Assembly (NCBI RefSeq): GCF_913778135.1
Contig: NZ_CAJYVU010000013.1
Span: forward strand, 1-59,660
Direction of reading: 5' to 3'
Length of the DNA stretch: 59,660 bases
Source of the DNA: an uncultured Sphingomonas sp.
GTDB lineage: Bacteria; Pseudomonadota; Alphaproteobacteria; Sphingomonadales; Sphingomonadaceae
The notes beneath the pieces were generated by a model. The model saw only the letters and a program-made list of their open reading frames with translations, was not told the origin of the DNA and made no database searches. Below, one piece after another: positions 41,822-49,901 of the stretch. Each line of letters begins with the position of its first letter. Positions within the stretch are counted from its first letter, which is position 1. Position numbers and translations under genes: made by a program.

Positions 41822-43219
41822 TCACTTATGGTTCAGGGTGCATAGACTTTTGAAGCTAAGCGTCACGCGAAGTCCAGGATACGTGTTAGTGATTTGAAGC
41901 CGCGCACCCAAGCGTTGGGCTGCGGAGTGCACGATCGCCAGACCCAAACCGCTGCCCTCCTGTCCGGCGCTCGTACTAAATCGCACGAAGCGTTCGCCCA
42001 ATCGCTGCAGGTCCGCGTCGCCGATTCCGGGACCATCGTCGGCCACCGCGATCGTCGAGGACGTGTTGTCGCTCACGATGGTGACAGTGATCGACGAACC
42101 GTCTCCGATGTAGCAGATTGCGTTGTCGAGAAGGTTCGACACGATTTCGAACAACAGGGTGCGATGGCTGGCGATCACCACGGCGTCGTCGGGCGCGTCC
42201 AGCTGCACCTCCACACCGGCTCCGATCGCCTCGTGAATGCGGCGGTTGATGGCGGCAATGGCGACCTCGCGCAGGTCGACGTGCTCGAGCGGCGGCGACG
42301 TACCCGCCTCTTCGGCCCGCGCGAGGGCGAGAAGTTGCGTCACCAGTCGCTCCAGCCGGTCTGCGGCGTCGGCGATCTCACCCAGCGCCTGCATATCGCC
42401 GCGACGGGCCAGCTCGACCTGCACCTTCAGCACCGCGAGCGGCGTGCGCATCTGGTGCGAGGCATCGGCGGTGAAGCGCCGTACCCCGGCGGTGGCCGTG
42501 TCGAGCCTCGCGAGCAGATGATCGAAGGCGTCGGAAAGCGGGCGCAGCTCGGCCGGCAGGAGCCCGGCTCGAAGCGGCGAAAGGTCGGGTGTCGCCCGCG
42601 TATCGCGCGCTTCCACGGCGGCTCGCAGCCGTGCGAGGGGGCGCAGGCTCCACGCGAGGGCGGGACGGATCAGCAGCATCGCCACACCGACGAGCGCGAT
42701 CTCGCCGATCAGCAACGCGGCCATCAGGCGGCGTTGGAGCGCGCTGCGGCCGTCCAGGGTTTCCGCGACCTGCACAATCACGGGCTGATCGATCCGCGGC
42801 AGGGCACGGCGGACCTCCGCGATGCGAATCCGCTGGCCGCGGTACATGGCGAAGCGGAACCGCGCGGAGTCGATGTCGAGCGCGCGGTCGTTTGGCGCAG
42901 GAAGGTCGGCGTACCCAGTCAGCAGTCGTTCGCCCACCGCAATGCGGTAGTAAACGTTGTCGCGCTCGCTATTTTCCAGCATCCCGAATGCGGCAGCGGG
43001 CAGGTCGAGCGTCACCTCGCCCCGTTCGACCTGCACCGTTTCGGCGATCGCGCCGAGTGCGCCTCCCAGCACCCGGTCATTGGTGCGGCGCACGACGTCG
43101 GCGATCAGCGTCGCTCCGGCAAGCCCCAGCACGATCGCGATCGCCAGCAGCGGCACGAGCATCGCGGTCAGCAGCCGCGTTCGCAGCGCCAGTGCACCGG
43201 TGCGGGGTTCAGGTCGCAT
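41822..43219 (-). CDS. Sensor histidine kinase, TctE-like
   Basis: 465 residues. Two membrane segments (about 14-40 and 165-185) enclose a ~125-residue periplasmic sensing domain of the TctE N-terminal type (RDNVYYRIAVGERLLTGYAD). The kinase has the H-box DASHQMRTPLAVLK, an N-box NLLDNAICY, and VADDGPGIGD plus GSGLGLAIVHSA. It pairs with the regulator upstream (11-base overlap) and faces a substrate-binding protein, porin and CitMHS carrier, matching the layout of tricarboxylate-sensing TctDE systems. Probably detects citrate or a relative in the periplasm. Confidence 0.9.
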   Translation of the reverse strand: MRPEPRTGALALRTRLLTAMLVPLLAIAIVLGLAGATLIADVVRRTNDRVLGGALGAIAETVQVERGEVTLDLPAAAFGMLENSERDNVYYRIAVGERLLTGYADLPAPNDRALDIDSARFRFAMYRGQRIRIAEVRRALPRIDQPVIVQVAETLDGRSALQRRLMAALLIGEIALVGVAMLLIRPALAWSLRPLARLRAAVEARDTRATPDLSPLRAGLLPAELRPLSDAFDHLLARLDTATAGVRRFTADASHQMRTPLAVLKVQVELARRGDMQALGEIADAADRLERLVTQLLALARAEEAGTSPPLEHVDLREVAIAAINRRIHEAIGAGVEVQLDAPDDAVVIASHRTLLFEIVSNLLDNAICYIGDGSSITVTIVSDNTSSTIAVADDGPGIGDADLQRLGERFVRFSTSAGQEGSGLGLAIVHSAAQRLGARLQITNTYPGLRVTLSFKSLCTLNHK

Positions 43220-43874
43220 CGAGCAGGTATCCGACGCCGCGTATCGTGCGGATCACCGGTGCGTCGGGTGCCAGCTTGCCGCGCAGCCGGGTGATGTTGA
43301 CCTCCAGCGCGTTGGGGCCGACCGGTTCGTCGAACCCGAACACCTCCGCCTGCAACGTCTCGCGCGTGACGATCTGACCGGCGCGCGTCGCCAGCGCATC
43401 GAGCACCATCCATTCGCGCCGGCGCAGGTCCAGCAGGCGACCATCGACCCGCGCCTCGCCGGTGGAGCGGTTGATCGCGAGCGCGCCGACCGTCAGTTCG
43501 GGCGTCGGATCGCCACCGCGGCGTCGGCCGAGTGCGCGAATGCGGGCCTCCAGCTCTTCGGGCGCGAACGGCTTGCGCAGGTAGTCGTCGGCCCCGAGGT
43601 CGAGGCCGCGGACACGGTCGTCGAGCGCATCGCGTGCGGTCAGCATCAGCACCGGCACGCGCTGTCCCCGGCGTCGCAGCGTCTGGAGCACGGCAAAACC
43701 GTCAGTGTCGGGCAGCCCGACGTCGAGGATCACCAGCGCGTAGACATCGTCGGCGGTGACCATCAGCGCATCCTCGCCGGTGGCGACATGGTCGACCGCG
43801 TACCCGGCGTCGCGCAGCAGCGCGACGATGCTGCGCGCCAGCGGCGCGTCATCCTCTACGATCAAGATCCTCAA
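43209..43874 (-). CDS. Response regulator, TctD-like
   Basis: 221 residues of the OmpR class: receiver with VEDDAPLARS, the phospho-Asp in LVILDVGLPDTDG, LMLTARDA and YLRKPFAPEEL, then a winged helix ending TIRGVGYLLDAT. The start is taken as TTG 43874 (MRILIVEDD); the open frame continues upstream to 43985 but that part crosses the divergent promoter and is not protein-like. It overlaps its kinase by 11 bases. Its likely target is the divergent transport operon starting at 43977, from which it is separated by ~100 bases. Confidence 0.9.
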   Translation of the reverse strand: MRILIVEDDAPLARSIVALLRDAGYAVDHVATGEDALMVTADDVYALVILDVGLPDTDGFAVLQTLRRRGQRVPVLMLTARDALDDRVRGLDLGADDYLRKPFAPEELEARIRALGRRRGGDPTPELTVGALAINRSTGEARVDGRLLDLRRREWMVLDALATRAGQIVTRETLQAEVFGFDEPVGPNALEVNITRLRGKLAPDAPVIRTIRGVGYLLDAT

Positions 43875-43976
43875 CGCGTCGCTCGCTTCGTGAAAGGTTG
43901 ATGACAGCTTGCCCGTGTAGCTGGTGGCTGTCGACTTACCCGAACGAAGAGGCGGGAAGCGAGAGGAGCCTGAACG
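43875..43976. promoter_or_regulatory. Divergent promoter, TctD-like regulator / transport operon
   Basis: 102-base gap between divergent starts. It contains nested inverted repeats: GACAGC with GCTGTC and, inside, CAGCT with AGCTG, around 43901-43930. These are candidate sites for the TctD-like regulator, but the match to any known consensus was not tested. AGAGGAG precedes the plus-strand start. Confidence 0.35.
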
Positions 43977-45065
43977 ATGCGTCACCCGTTATTGCTGATC
44001 CCGGTGCTGCTTGCATTGTTCGTCGGCACCGCCGCGCCCGCCGCGGCGCAAAGGCCGGCTGGATACCCCAGATCCTATGATGCGCTGATTGCGGAAGCGC
44101 GCGCCGAAGGCGGCGTTCGCATCTACGGTAATGCCGACGCGGCGGCGATGACGGCGGTGATCGCGACCTTTCGCCGTACCTATCCGGGCGTCGTCGTCCA
44201 GTATCGTGATCTGGAGGCACGCGACATCTATCGCCGCGTCGTGACCGAGGCGCGGGAGCAGCAGCCGAGTGCGGACCTCGTCTGGTCGTCGGCGATGGAT
44301 CTCCAGGCCAAGCTAATCAACGACGGCTACGCCCAGACCTATCAGAGCCCGGAGAAGCCGGCGCTGCCACCGGCCGCGGTGTGGAAGAACATGGGCTATG
44401 GCGTCACGTCGGAGCCGGTCGCCTTTGTCTACAACAAGCGGCTGATCCCGCCCGCCCGGGTGCCGCGCACGCACGAGGCGTTCGAGCGATTGTTGCGGGA
44501 CCGCGGCGCTGCACTGACCGGCCGGGTCGCGACGTACGACCCCGCACGCTCCAATGTCGGGTACCTGTACCTGACCGAGGATTACGCGATTACCCGCGAC
44601 ACGGCATCGCTGCTGCAGGCGATTGCCGCGACCCGGCCGATGCTGTCGCGCACCACCGAACCGATGCTGGATGCGGTCGCCAGGGGATGCGCCGCGATCG
44701 CCTACAATGTGGTCGGCCCATATGCGCTGACGCGTGCGCGCCGCGATCCGCGGATCGGCGTCGTGTTCCCGCGCGATTACGTGCTCGTCGCGTCACGCGT
44801 TGCCTTCATCGCGCGCAATGCCCGCCATCCCGCGGCGGCGAAGCTGTTCCTCGACTTTCTGCTGTCGCGCACCGGGCAGGTGCTGCTCGCGCGGCAGTGG
44901 CTGTTTCCGATCCGCAGCGACGGTCCCGCGCCACGGCTGGGAGCCGAGCGGGCGCGTCCGATCCGGATCGGGCCGCAGCTGCTCGTCAATCTCGATGCCA
45001 TCAAGCGACGTCGCTTCCTCGCCGACTGGAACGCCATCCTGACCCAAGGAGCAGTTACCCGATGA
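43977..45065 (+). CDS. Periplasmic substrate-binding protein (iron/2-aminoethylphosphonate-type SBP)
   Basis: 362 residues, ribosome site AGAGGAG eight bases before ATG. A signal peptide ends near APAAAQ. It is a type-2 periplasmic binding protein of the Fbp/PhnS-like group (SBP_bac_6/11): EGGVRIYGNADAAAM, TYPGVVVQYRDLEARDIYRR, SADLVWSSAMD and EPVAFVYNKRLIP. No ABC permease or ATPase gene is nearby. Instead the gene is coupled (ATGA) to a porin and then a CitMHS carrier, so it may deliver substrate to that carrier or serve the TctE-like sensor. The ligand is unknown; a metal-citrate complex would fit. Confidence 0.85.
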   Translation: MRHPLLLIPVLLALFVGTAAPAAAQRPAGYPRSYDALIAEARAEGGVRIYGNADAAAMTAVIATFRRTYPGVVVQYRDLEARDIYRRVVTEAREQQPSADLVWSSAMDLQAKLINDGYAQTYQSPEKPALPPAAVWKNMGYGVTSEPVAFVYNKRLIPPARVPRTHEAFERLLRDRGAALTGRVATYDPARSNVGYLYLTEDYAITRDTASLLQAIAATRPMLSRTTEPMLDAVARGCAAIAYNVVGPYALTRARRDPRIGVVFPRDYVLVASRVAFIARNARHPAAAKLFLDFLLSRTGQVLLARQWLFPIRSDGPAPRLGAERARPIRIGPQLLVNLDAIKRRRFLADWNAILTQGAVTR

Positions 45066-46570
45066 AACCGTTGCGAACCGGTTGCGCGCTGATCGCGCTC
45101 GTCGTCGCCACGCCGGCCCTGGCGCAGACACCAAATGCGGACGAACTGGCGGCGCTGGTCCGCGCGCAGGCCGCGGAGATCGCGGCGCTCAAGGCGCGGC
45201 TCGACCGTCTTGAGGGCGCGCAGCAGGTGGCTTCCGCACCAGCAACGTCGGCGACGCCGGGAACACCGCCGGTAGCCGCGAACACGTCCCCGCCGGCACT
45301 GGTCCAGTTGGCGCAACAGGCTCGCCGTCCGCAGGTCACCTCACCATACGCGCCGCAGCTCGTGCCCCCGGGCCCGGCAGAGCGCGACGTGGCGCGCGCA
45401 CGCGAAGCAAATGCGGCCGGCGTCACCACCGAATGGGGCGCGGGCCTGCCGGTGTTCCATTCGGCCGACGGCGTCTTCACCTACAAGCCACGCGGGCGCA
45501 TCCTGACCGACGTCAGCACGACGTTCGGGTCGAAGAGCGACACGCGCAACATCACCACCACAGGCATGCGCGCGCTGCGCCTCGGCATCGAAGGGGGCGT
45601 GGGCACGCACTTCTTCTATCAGTTCGAAACCGATTTCTCGGAGAATGAGGTCGACGTCGTCACCGCCTTCATCGGCTGGCGCAACCGGATTGCACCGGGG
45701 CTCGATTATGACGTGCGCGCAGGCCACCTGTTCAACGACCGCGCCTTTGAAGGGTCGACCGGCTCGGACTCGACGCCGTTCCTTGAACGCAGCACGGTGT
45801 CGACTGCGATCATCCCGCAGCGCGGCTTCTACGGCATCGGCATCATGCCGCGCTTGTTCTGGAAGACGGGCCACGCGTCGTTCACGATCACCGGCGACCG
45901 CGTCGATGGCAACCAGGCGGTCAGCGACAGTCGCACGATCCTGGCGCGCGCGCACTGGAACCCGATCAAGAGCGATACGGGCGTGCTTCACCTTGGCTTG
46001 TGGGGTTTCGATGAATCGCTCTCCTCGGCCGCGACGACGCTGACGCGCAACACGGTGATCGGCGGGCGCTTCAATGGTGCGTTGCGCGTCTCGACGGGGC
46101 CGCTGCTGGGCGGCACCGGCACCACCGGCTACGGTGCCGAACTGGGCGGCTATGCCGGCCCGGTGTGGGTGATGAGCGAGGCGGGGCGACGCAATGCGCG
46201 GCTCGACGGTGGGCGGCCCGACTTCGTCAGCAAGGCGTGGAGCCTGTCGGGCGGGTGGTTCGTCACCGGCGACCTGCCGCCCTACAACCCGCGGCTTGGC
46301 AGCTTCGGGCAGCCGCGCGTGCTCAGGCCGGTGTTCGATGGCGGGCCCGGCGCGATCGAGCTCACCGCGCGCTACGAGGACCTCGATTTCACCAATCTGG
46401 TCACCGGCGGCCGCGGCTGGGCGGCGACGATCGGGGCCAACTGGTACCTCAACAGCTTTGTGCGGCTGCAGCTGAACGCAATTCACTGGAACACCGACAA
46501 CCGCGTCGGTGCGGTCACCGGCGAAGACGACGGCCAGACCGTCAGCACGCGCGTCGCCGTTACCTTCTGA
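45062..46570 (+). CDS. Phosphate-selective-porin-like outer membrane protein (OprP/O type)
   Basis: 502 residues; ATG 45062 overlaps the SBP stop and has AAGGAG ten bases upstream. A signal peptide ends near ATPALAQ. A coiled-coil segment follows (LAALVRAQAAEIAALKARLD), then an Ala/Pro linker, then a 16-strand OprO/OprP-type barrel (TYKPRGRILTDVSTTFGS, then FFYQFETDFSENEVDV), ending in VSTRVAVTF with terminal Phe. N-terminal coiled coils of this kind form trimers. It probably supplies the outer-membrane route for the anion carried by the CitMHS protein encoded next. Confidence 0.9.
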   Translation: MKPLRTGCALIALVVATPALAQTPNADELAALVRAQAAEIAALKARLDRLEGAQQVASAPATSATPGTPPVAANTSPPALVQLAQQARRPQVTSPYAPQLVPPGPAERDVARAREANAAGVTTEWGAGLPVFHSADGVFTYKPRGRILTDVSTTFGSKSDTRNITTTGMRALRLGIEGGVGTHFFYQFETDFSENEVDVVTAFIGWRNRIAPGLDYDVRAGHLFNDRAFEGSTGSDSTPFLERSTVSTAIIPQRGFYGIGIMPRLFWKTGHASFTITGDRVDGNQAVSDSRTILARAHWNPIKSDTGVLHLGLWGFDESLSSAATTLTRNTVIGGRFNGALRVSTGPLLGGTGTTGYGAELGGYAGPVWVMSEAGRRNARLDGGRPDFVSKAWSLSGGWFVTGDLPPYNPRLGSFGQPRVLRPVFDGGPGAIELTARYEDLDFTNLVTGGRGWAATIGANWYLNSFVRLQLNAIHWNTDNRVGAVTGEDDGQTVSTRVAVTF

Positions 46571-46591
46571 TCCATCCGGAGCCGCTAACCT

Positions 46592-47893
46592 ATGAGCCTT
46601 GCCCTGTTCGGCTTCCTGATGGTTGCCACCTTCATGACGCTCATCATGACCAAGCGGATGACCCCGCTGGTCGCGCTGATCGTCGTGCCCACCGCCTTCG
46701 CGCTGATCGCCGGCTTTGCCTCGGGGCTCGGCGACATGATGATCGACGGGATCAAGAACCTCGCGCCGACCAGCGTCATGCTGCTGTTCGCGATCCTGTT
46801 CTTCTCTACCATGACGGACACGGGTCTGTTCGATCCGTTGGTCAACCGGCTGCTGCGGCTGGTCCACGGCGATCCGATGAAGATCCTGATCGGCACCGTC
46901 GCGCTGTGCGCAATGGTCAGCCTGGATGGCGACGGATCGACCACGTACATTATAACGATCGCCGCGCTGCTGCCGCTCTACAAGCGCTACGATATGAACC
47001 GGCTGTATCTTTGCTGCCTTCTCATGACGACCAGCGGCATCATGAACCTGACGCCGTGGGGCGGTCCAACCGCGCGCGCGGCGAGCGCGCTGAAGCTCGA
47101 CCCCGCGACATTGTTCCTGCCGCTGATCCCCGGCATGATCGCCGGGCTCGCCTTCTTGATCGGCCTCGCGGTCTGGTTCGGGCGCAAGGAACGCGCGCGG
47201 ATCGGGCACGTGGCGGCGAACGAGCCGGCGAGCTTCACCGGCATGGCGGTGTCGCAATTCCCCGAAGCGCGTCGACCGCATCTTCGCTGGTTCAACGCGG
47301 CGCTCACGATTGCGCTGCTAGCCGGGCTCGTCTCAGGCATCCTGCCCTTGTCGGTGCTGATGATGCTCGCCTTCGCTGTCGCGATGATCGTCAACTATCC
47401 GCAGGTCGCCGAGCAGAAGGAGCGGATCGCCGCGCACGCGGGCAACGTTCTGTCGGTCGTGTCGCTGATCTTCGCCGCGGGCATCTTCACCGGCATCCTA
47501 TCGGGCACCGGCATGGTGGAGGCGATGAGCAAGGAAGTGGTCGGGATCATCCCGCCCGCGCTCGGGCCGTACATGGCGCCGATTGCCGCTGCCTTGAGTC
47601 TGCCGTTTACCTTCTTCATCTCCAACGACGCCTTTTATTTCGGCATGCTGCCGATCCTGGCTGAGGCGGGGGCGCATTATGGCGTCGAGCCGATGGCGAT
47701 CGCGCGCGCGTCCTTGATGGGGCAGCCGGTTCACCTGCTCAGCCCGCTGGTGCCGTCCACCTACCTGCTCGTCAGCCTGGCGGGAGTTGATCTGGCGGAT
47801 CATCAACGTTTCACGCTGGTTCCCGCAATCCTGGTGTGCACGGTCATGACGGTGATCGGGATGCTGGTCCTCGCCTTTCCCCTCGCCGGGTGA
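46592..47893 (+). CDS. CitMHS-family citrate/tricarboxylate transporter
   Basis: 433 residues, about 12 membrane helices. Family blocks: MLLFAILFFSTMTDTGLFDP, MVSLDGDGSTTYIITIAALL, MNLTPWGGPTARAASALK and in the C-terminal half FFISNDAFYFGMLPILAE. CitMHS proteins import citrate complexed with a divalent metal together with protons. It is the third gene after an SBP and a porin, and the TctDE-like system is divergent, so citrate or a related tricarboxylate is the likely cargo. Paralogue of the carrier at 29333. Confidence 0.92.
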   Translation: MSLALFGFLMVATFMTLIMTKRMTPLVALIVVPTAFALIAGFASGLGDMMIDGIKNLAPTSVMLLFAILFFSTMTDTGLFDPLVNRLLRLVHGDPMKILIGTVALCAMVSLDGDGSTTYIITIAALLPLYKRYDMNRLYLCCLLMTTSGIMNLTPWGGPTARAASALKLDPATLFLPLIPGMIAGLAFLIGLAVWFGRKERARIGHVAANEPASFTGMAVSQFPEARRPHLRWFNAALTIALLAGLVSGILPLSVLMMLAFAVAMIVNYPQVAEQKERIAAHAGNVLSVVSLIFAAGIFTGILSGTGMVEAMSKEVVGIIPPALGPYMAPIAAALSLPFTFFISNDAFYFGMLPILAEAGAHYGVEPMAIARASLMGQPVHLLSPLVPSTYLLVSLAGVDLADHQRFTLVPAILVCTVMTVIGMLVLAFPLAG

Positions 47894-47903
47894 GCGGCGC
47901 ACG

Positions 47904-48170
47904 GTGACCACGCGCTTCGCGATCGACGGCGACGCCGCATGCATTGCGATGCGCGCGTCGCTCCTCTGGGTGCTCGGATCGATGGTCGCCAGCGCGGCGG
48001 TGAGTGTCGCCGGAGGGCCGATCGCTGTCCGGCCGGCGACCCGCCGGCCAACGGCGGCGGCGATCGGCGTGATGCCGGGACGCTCGTTACACCACCTTGC
48101 CCGCGTCGTTCTCATCCTGCTGGCCGCGCCGCTTGCCTTCCGTCCAACCCGTGAGGAACTTCCATCATGA
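47904..48170 (+). CDS. Small hypothetical membrane protein
   Basis: 88 residues from GTG 47904, ten bases after the carrier's stop; its own stop overlaps the next ATG by four bases. Two hydrophobic stretches (SLLWVLGSMVASAAVSVAGG and LARVVLILLAAPLAF) suggest a small two-helix membrane protein. No ribosome site is obvious and no family was recognised. The tight packing in the operon is the main support. Confidence 0.45.
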   Translation: MTTRFAIDGDAACIAMRASLLWVLGSMVASAAVSVAGGPIAVRPATRRPTAAAIGVMPGRSLHHLARVVLILLAAPLAFRPTREELPS

Positions 48171-48832
48171 TCCGCAAGCCTGTGCCGCTAGTCTTGCTTC
48201 CCGCGATGGGGTGCGACGGGCAACTCTGGGCGCGACAGATCGTCGACCTGGGCGATATCGCACACCCGGAGCTTGGCGACCTCACCGTCGACGTGACCCT
48301 CGCCGACATGGCCACGCGGGTGCTGACGCATGCCCCGCAACGCTTTGCAGTGGCCGGCGTCAGCCTGGGCGGATACGTCGCACTGGAGATGGTGCGTCAG
48401 GCACCCGACCGGATCGACCGCGTCGCGCTGTTCGGCACCCGCGCGACGATGCAGATGAGGCCTCGTACTGTCGGAGAGCAGGGTATGCTGGCGACCGCGC
48501 CGCACGCCGATCCGATGCTGACTTCGATCATCAGCGGCCCGGTACAGGCAATGGCTGAACGAGTCGGCGCTGAGGTCTTCGAGCGGCAGCAGCGCGCGCT
48601 CCTGGCCCGTCCCGATCTGGAACCTGCCATCGCTGCGATACACATGCCAACGCTCGTCGCGGTTGGCGATCGCGATCGGATCTGCCTACCCGCCGACGCG
48701 CGTGCGCTGGCCAGCCGCATCTCTCACGCGAAGTTCCACGAACTGCGCCACTGCGGTCATCTTGCACCGCTGGAGCGGCCGGGAGAAGTGACCATGCTAC
48801 TGCGGAAATGGCTGCTAAATACCCCGGATTAA
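48167..48832 (+). CDS. Alpha/beta hydrolase
   Basis: 221 residues, cytoplasmic alpha/beta hydrolase fold. It has VLLPAMGCDGQLW (oxyanion loop), FAVAGVSLGGYVALEM as nucleophile elbow (Ser in GVSLGG), VAVGDRDRICLP with the acidic residue, and ELRHCGHLAPLERP with the His. It overlaps the small gene upstream by ATGA, so it belongs to the carrier operon. It may hydrolyse an ester or lactone form of the imported acid. Substrate unknown. Confidence 0.85.
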   Translation: MIRKPVPLVLLPAMGCDGQLWARQIVDLGDIAHPELGDLTVDVTLADMATRVLTHAPQRFAVAGVSLGGYVALEMVRQAPDRIDRVALFGTRATMQMRPRTVGEQGMLATAPHADPMLTSIISGPVQAMAERVGAEVFERQQRALLARPDLEPAIAAIHMPTLVAVGDRDRICLPADARALASRISHAKFHELRHCGHLAPLERPGEVTMLLRKWLLNTPD

Positions 48833-48853
48833 GGCGGCTTCGCTCATATCAAG

Positions 48854-49006
48854 GTGTTCAAAATCGCATCTTTGATCCGGCTCTGTTTCGGCCCCGACAA
48901 ACTCAATCGATGGCTGAAGCAAGAATTGGCGAAACAACAATCGCTGGGAGGCGGCGCTTGGCTGGTGAACGAACGTCTGAAAGCGGGGAACTGGAAAGAC
49001 GCCTAA
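48854..49006 (+). CDS. Possible small protein or gene fragment
   Basis: A 50-residue frame from GTG (FKIASLIRLCFGPDKLNRWL and onward, ending AGNWKDA) with a protein-like composition (Lys, Trp, amphipathic helices) but no ribosome site. It could be a small gene or the end of a deleted one. It lies between the hydrolase and the Crp/Fnr gene's 3' end, overlapping the look-alike of the dispersed repeat. Confidence 0.25.
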   Translation: MFKIASLIRLCFGPDKLNRWLKQELAKQQSLGGGAWLVNERLKAGNWKDA

Positions 49007-49069
49007 GTGACCGTTTGTGGGTCTGCTCGGAATTTGTGCGCCATCATGCTTATCTGACTTCAGCCGACA

Positions 49070-49807
49070 TCACTCCAGCAAGCGCGCATACTCCTGCTCG
49101 GGCAAGCCGTAGGTATCACCTGCCAACGCCATCAACTTGGCTCGGTCAACAACCAGCACCTTGGCACGTACAGCACGTATTGCCTGCTCCTCTTCAAGGC
49201 GATGAAGAGCATCAGTGACGCTGCTGCGCCGCACGCCAAGCATCAACCGAAATTCCTCGTGCGTCATGCAAATTTCATCGGCTCGCACGCGGTCGTGGTA
49301 CAATAAAATCCAGCGTGCCATGCGGCGCTCGATCGAATGCGCCAGCGAGGATACGATCGTGCGACCCATCTGTAACATGAATACGTGCGTGAAACGGAGC
49401 AGCGTCGTGCGCAAGGTTGCACTTTGTTCGATTGCCGCCAGCAGCTTGTCCGCCGGGATGCGCAGCGCGCGTCCGGCTTCAGCGCGCATGGTGACATCGT
49501 AGGGGGAGCGGTCGTCACCCATCAACAACGGCCAGCCGACAAACCCCTCGGCGCCGAGCAGCCCGACCGCGTAGCGCCGGTCGTTGTCGAGTGAGTCCAG
49601 CACACCGGCTATTCCCTGCTCGAAGAAACACAAACTCTCGATCGGCGCTCCGGCACGGGTAATGTAGTCGCCGACCGTGAAAGATACCGGTTCCAGATAG
49701 GGGCTGATCATCGCCGCGTCATCGCGGCTCAGGGCCGCGAGCAAGCGGTTACCGCGCGTTTGGATGAGGGGCGAGACATCGCCGCTGATAGGTACGATCG
49801 TTGCCAC
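49070..49807 (-). CDS. Crp/Fnr-family transcriptional regulator
   Basis: 245 residues; GTG 49807 is chosen since AGGAG lies five bases upstream, and the longer open frame overlaps the divergent esterase. An N-terminal cNMP-like barrel (SFTVGDYITRAGAPIESLCFFEQGIAGVLD) is followed by a dimerisation helix and a C-terminal HTH (MTHEEFRLMLGVRRSSVTDAL). It lacks the N-terminal cysteine cluster of oxygen-sensing FNR, so it resembles the Crp/Fnr group common in sphingomonads with unknown effector. Divergent from the secreted esterase and catalase-like genes, which it may control. Confidence 0.88.
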   Translation of the reverse strand: MATIVPISGDVSPLIQTRGNRLLAALSRDDAAMISPYLEPVSFTVGDYITRAGAPIESLCFFEQGIAGVLDSLDNDRRYAVGLLGAEGFVGWPLLMGDDRSPYDVTMRAEAGRALRIPADKLLAAIEQSATLRTTLLRFTHVFMLQMGRTIVSSLAHSIERRMARWILLYHDRVRADEICMTHEEFRLMLGVRRSSVTDALHRLEEEQAIRAVRAKVLVVDRAKLMALAGDTYGLPEQEYARLLE

Positions 49808-49835
49808 TGCCTCTCCTGCGCTCACCCAGACTTGG

Positions 49836-49857
49836 AACGGTTTCGTACAGAAACGTT
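49836..49857. promoter_or_regulatory. Inverted repeat, candidate operator for the Crp/Fnr regulator
   Basis: GTTTC and GAAAC around a GTACA centre, extended on both sides by AAC and GTT with one unpaired base, in the 94-base gap between divergent genes. The size and dyad symmetry suit a Crp/Fnr dimer, though the half-site is not the classical TGTGA or TTGAT. Confidence 0.35.
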
Positions 49858-49901
49858 GTGACGGGCTCCATTGTTCAGGGGCGGGATAACAGGAGGAACG
49901 T

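Noticed and set aside
45341-47281. 646-residue minus-strand open frame opposite the porin and CitMHS genes
   Set aside because: Composition is typical of a GC-rich antisense shadow; both plus-strand genes are clear family members.
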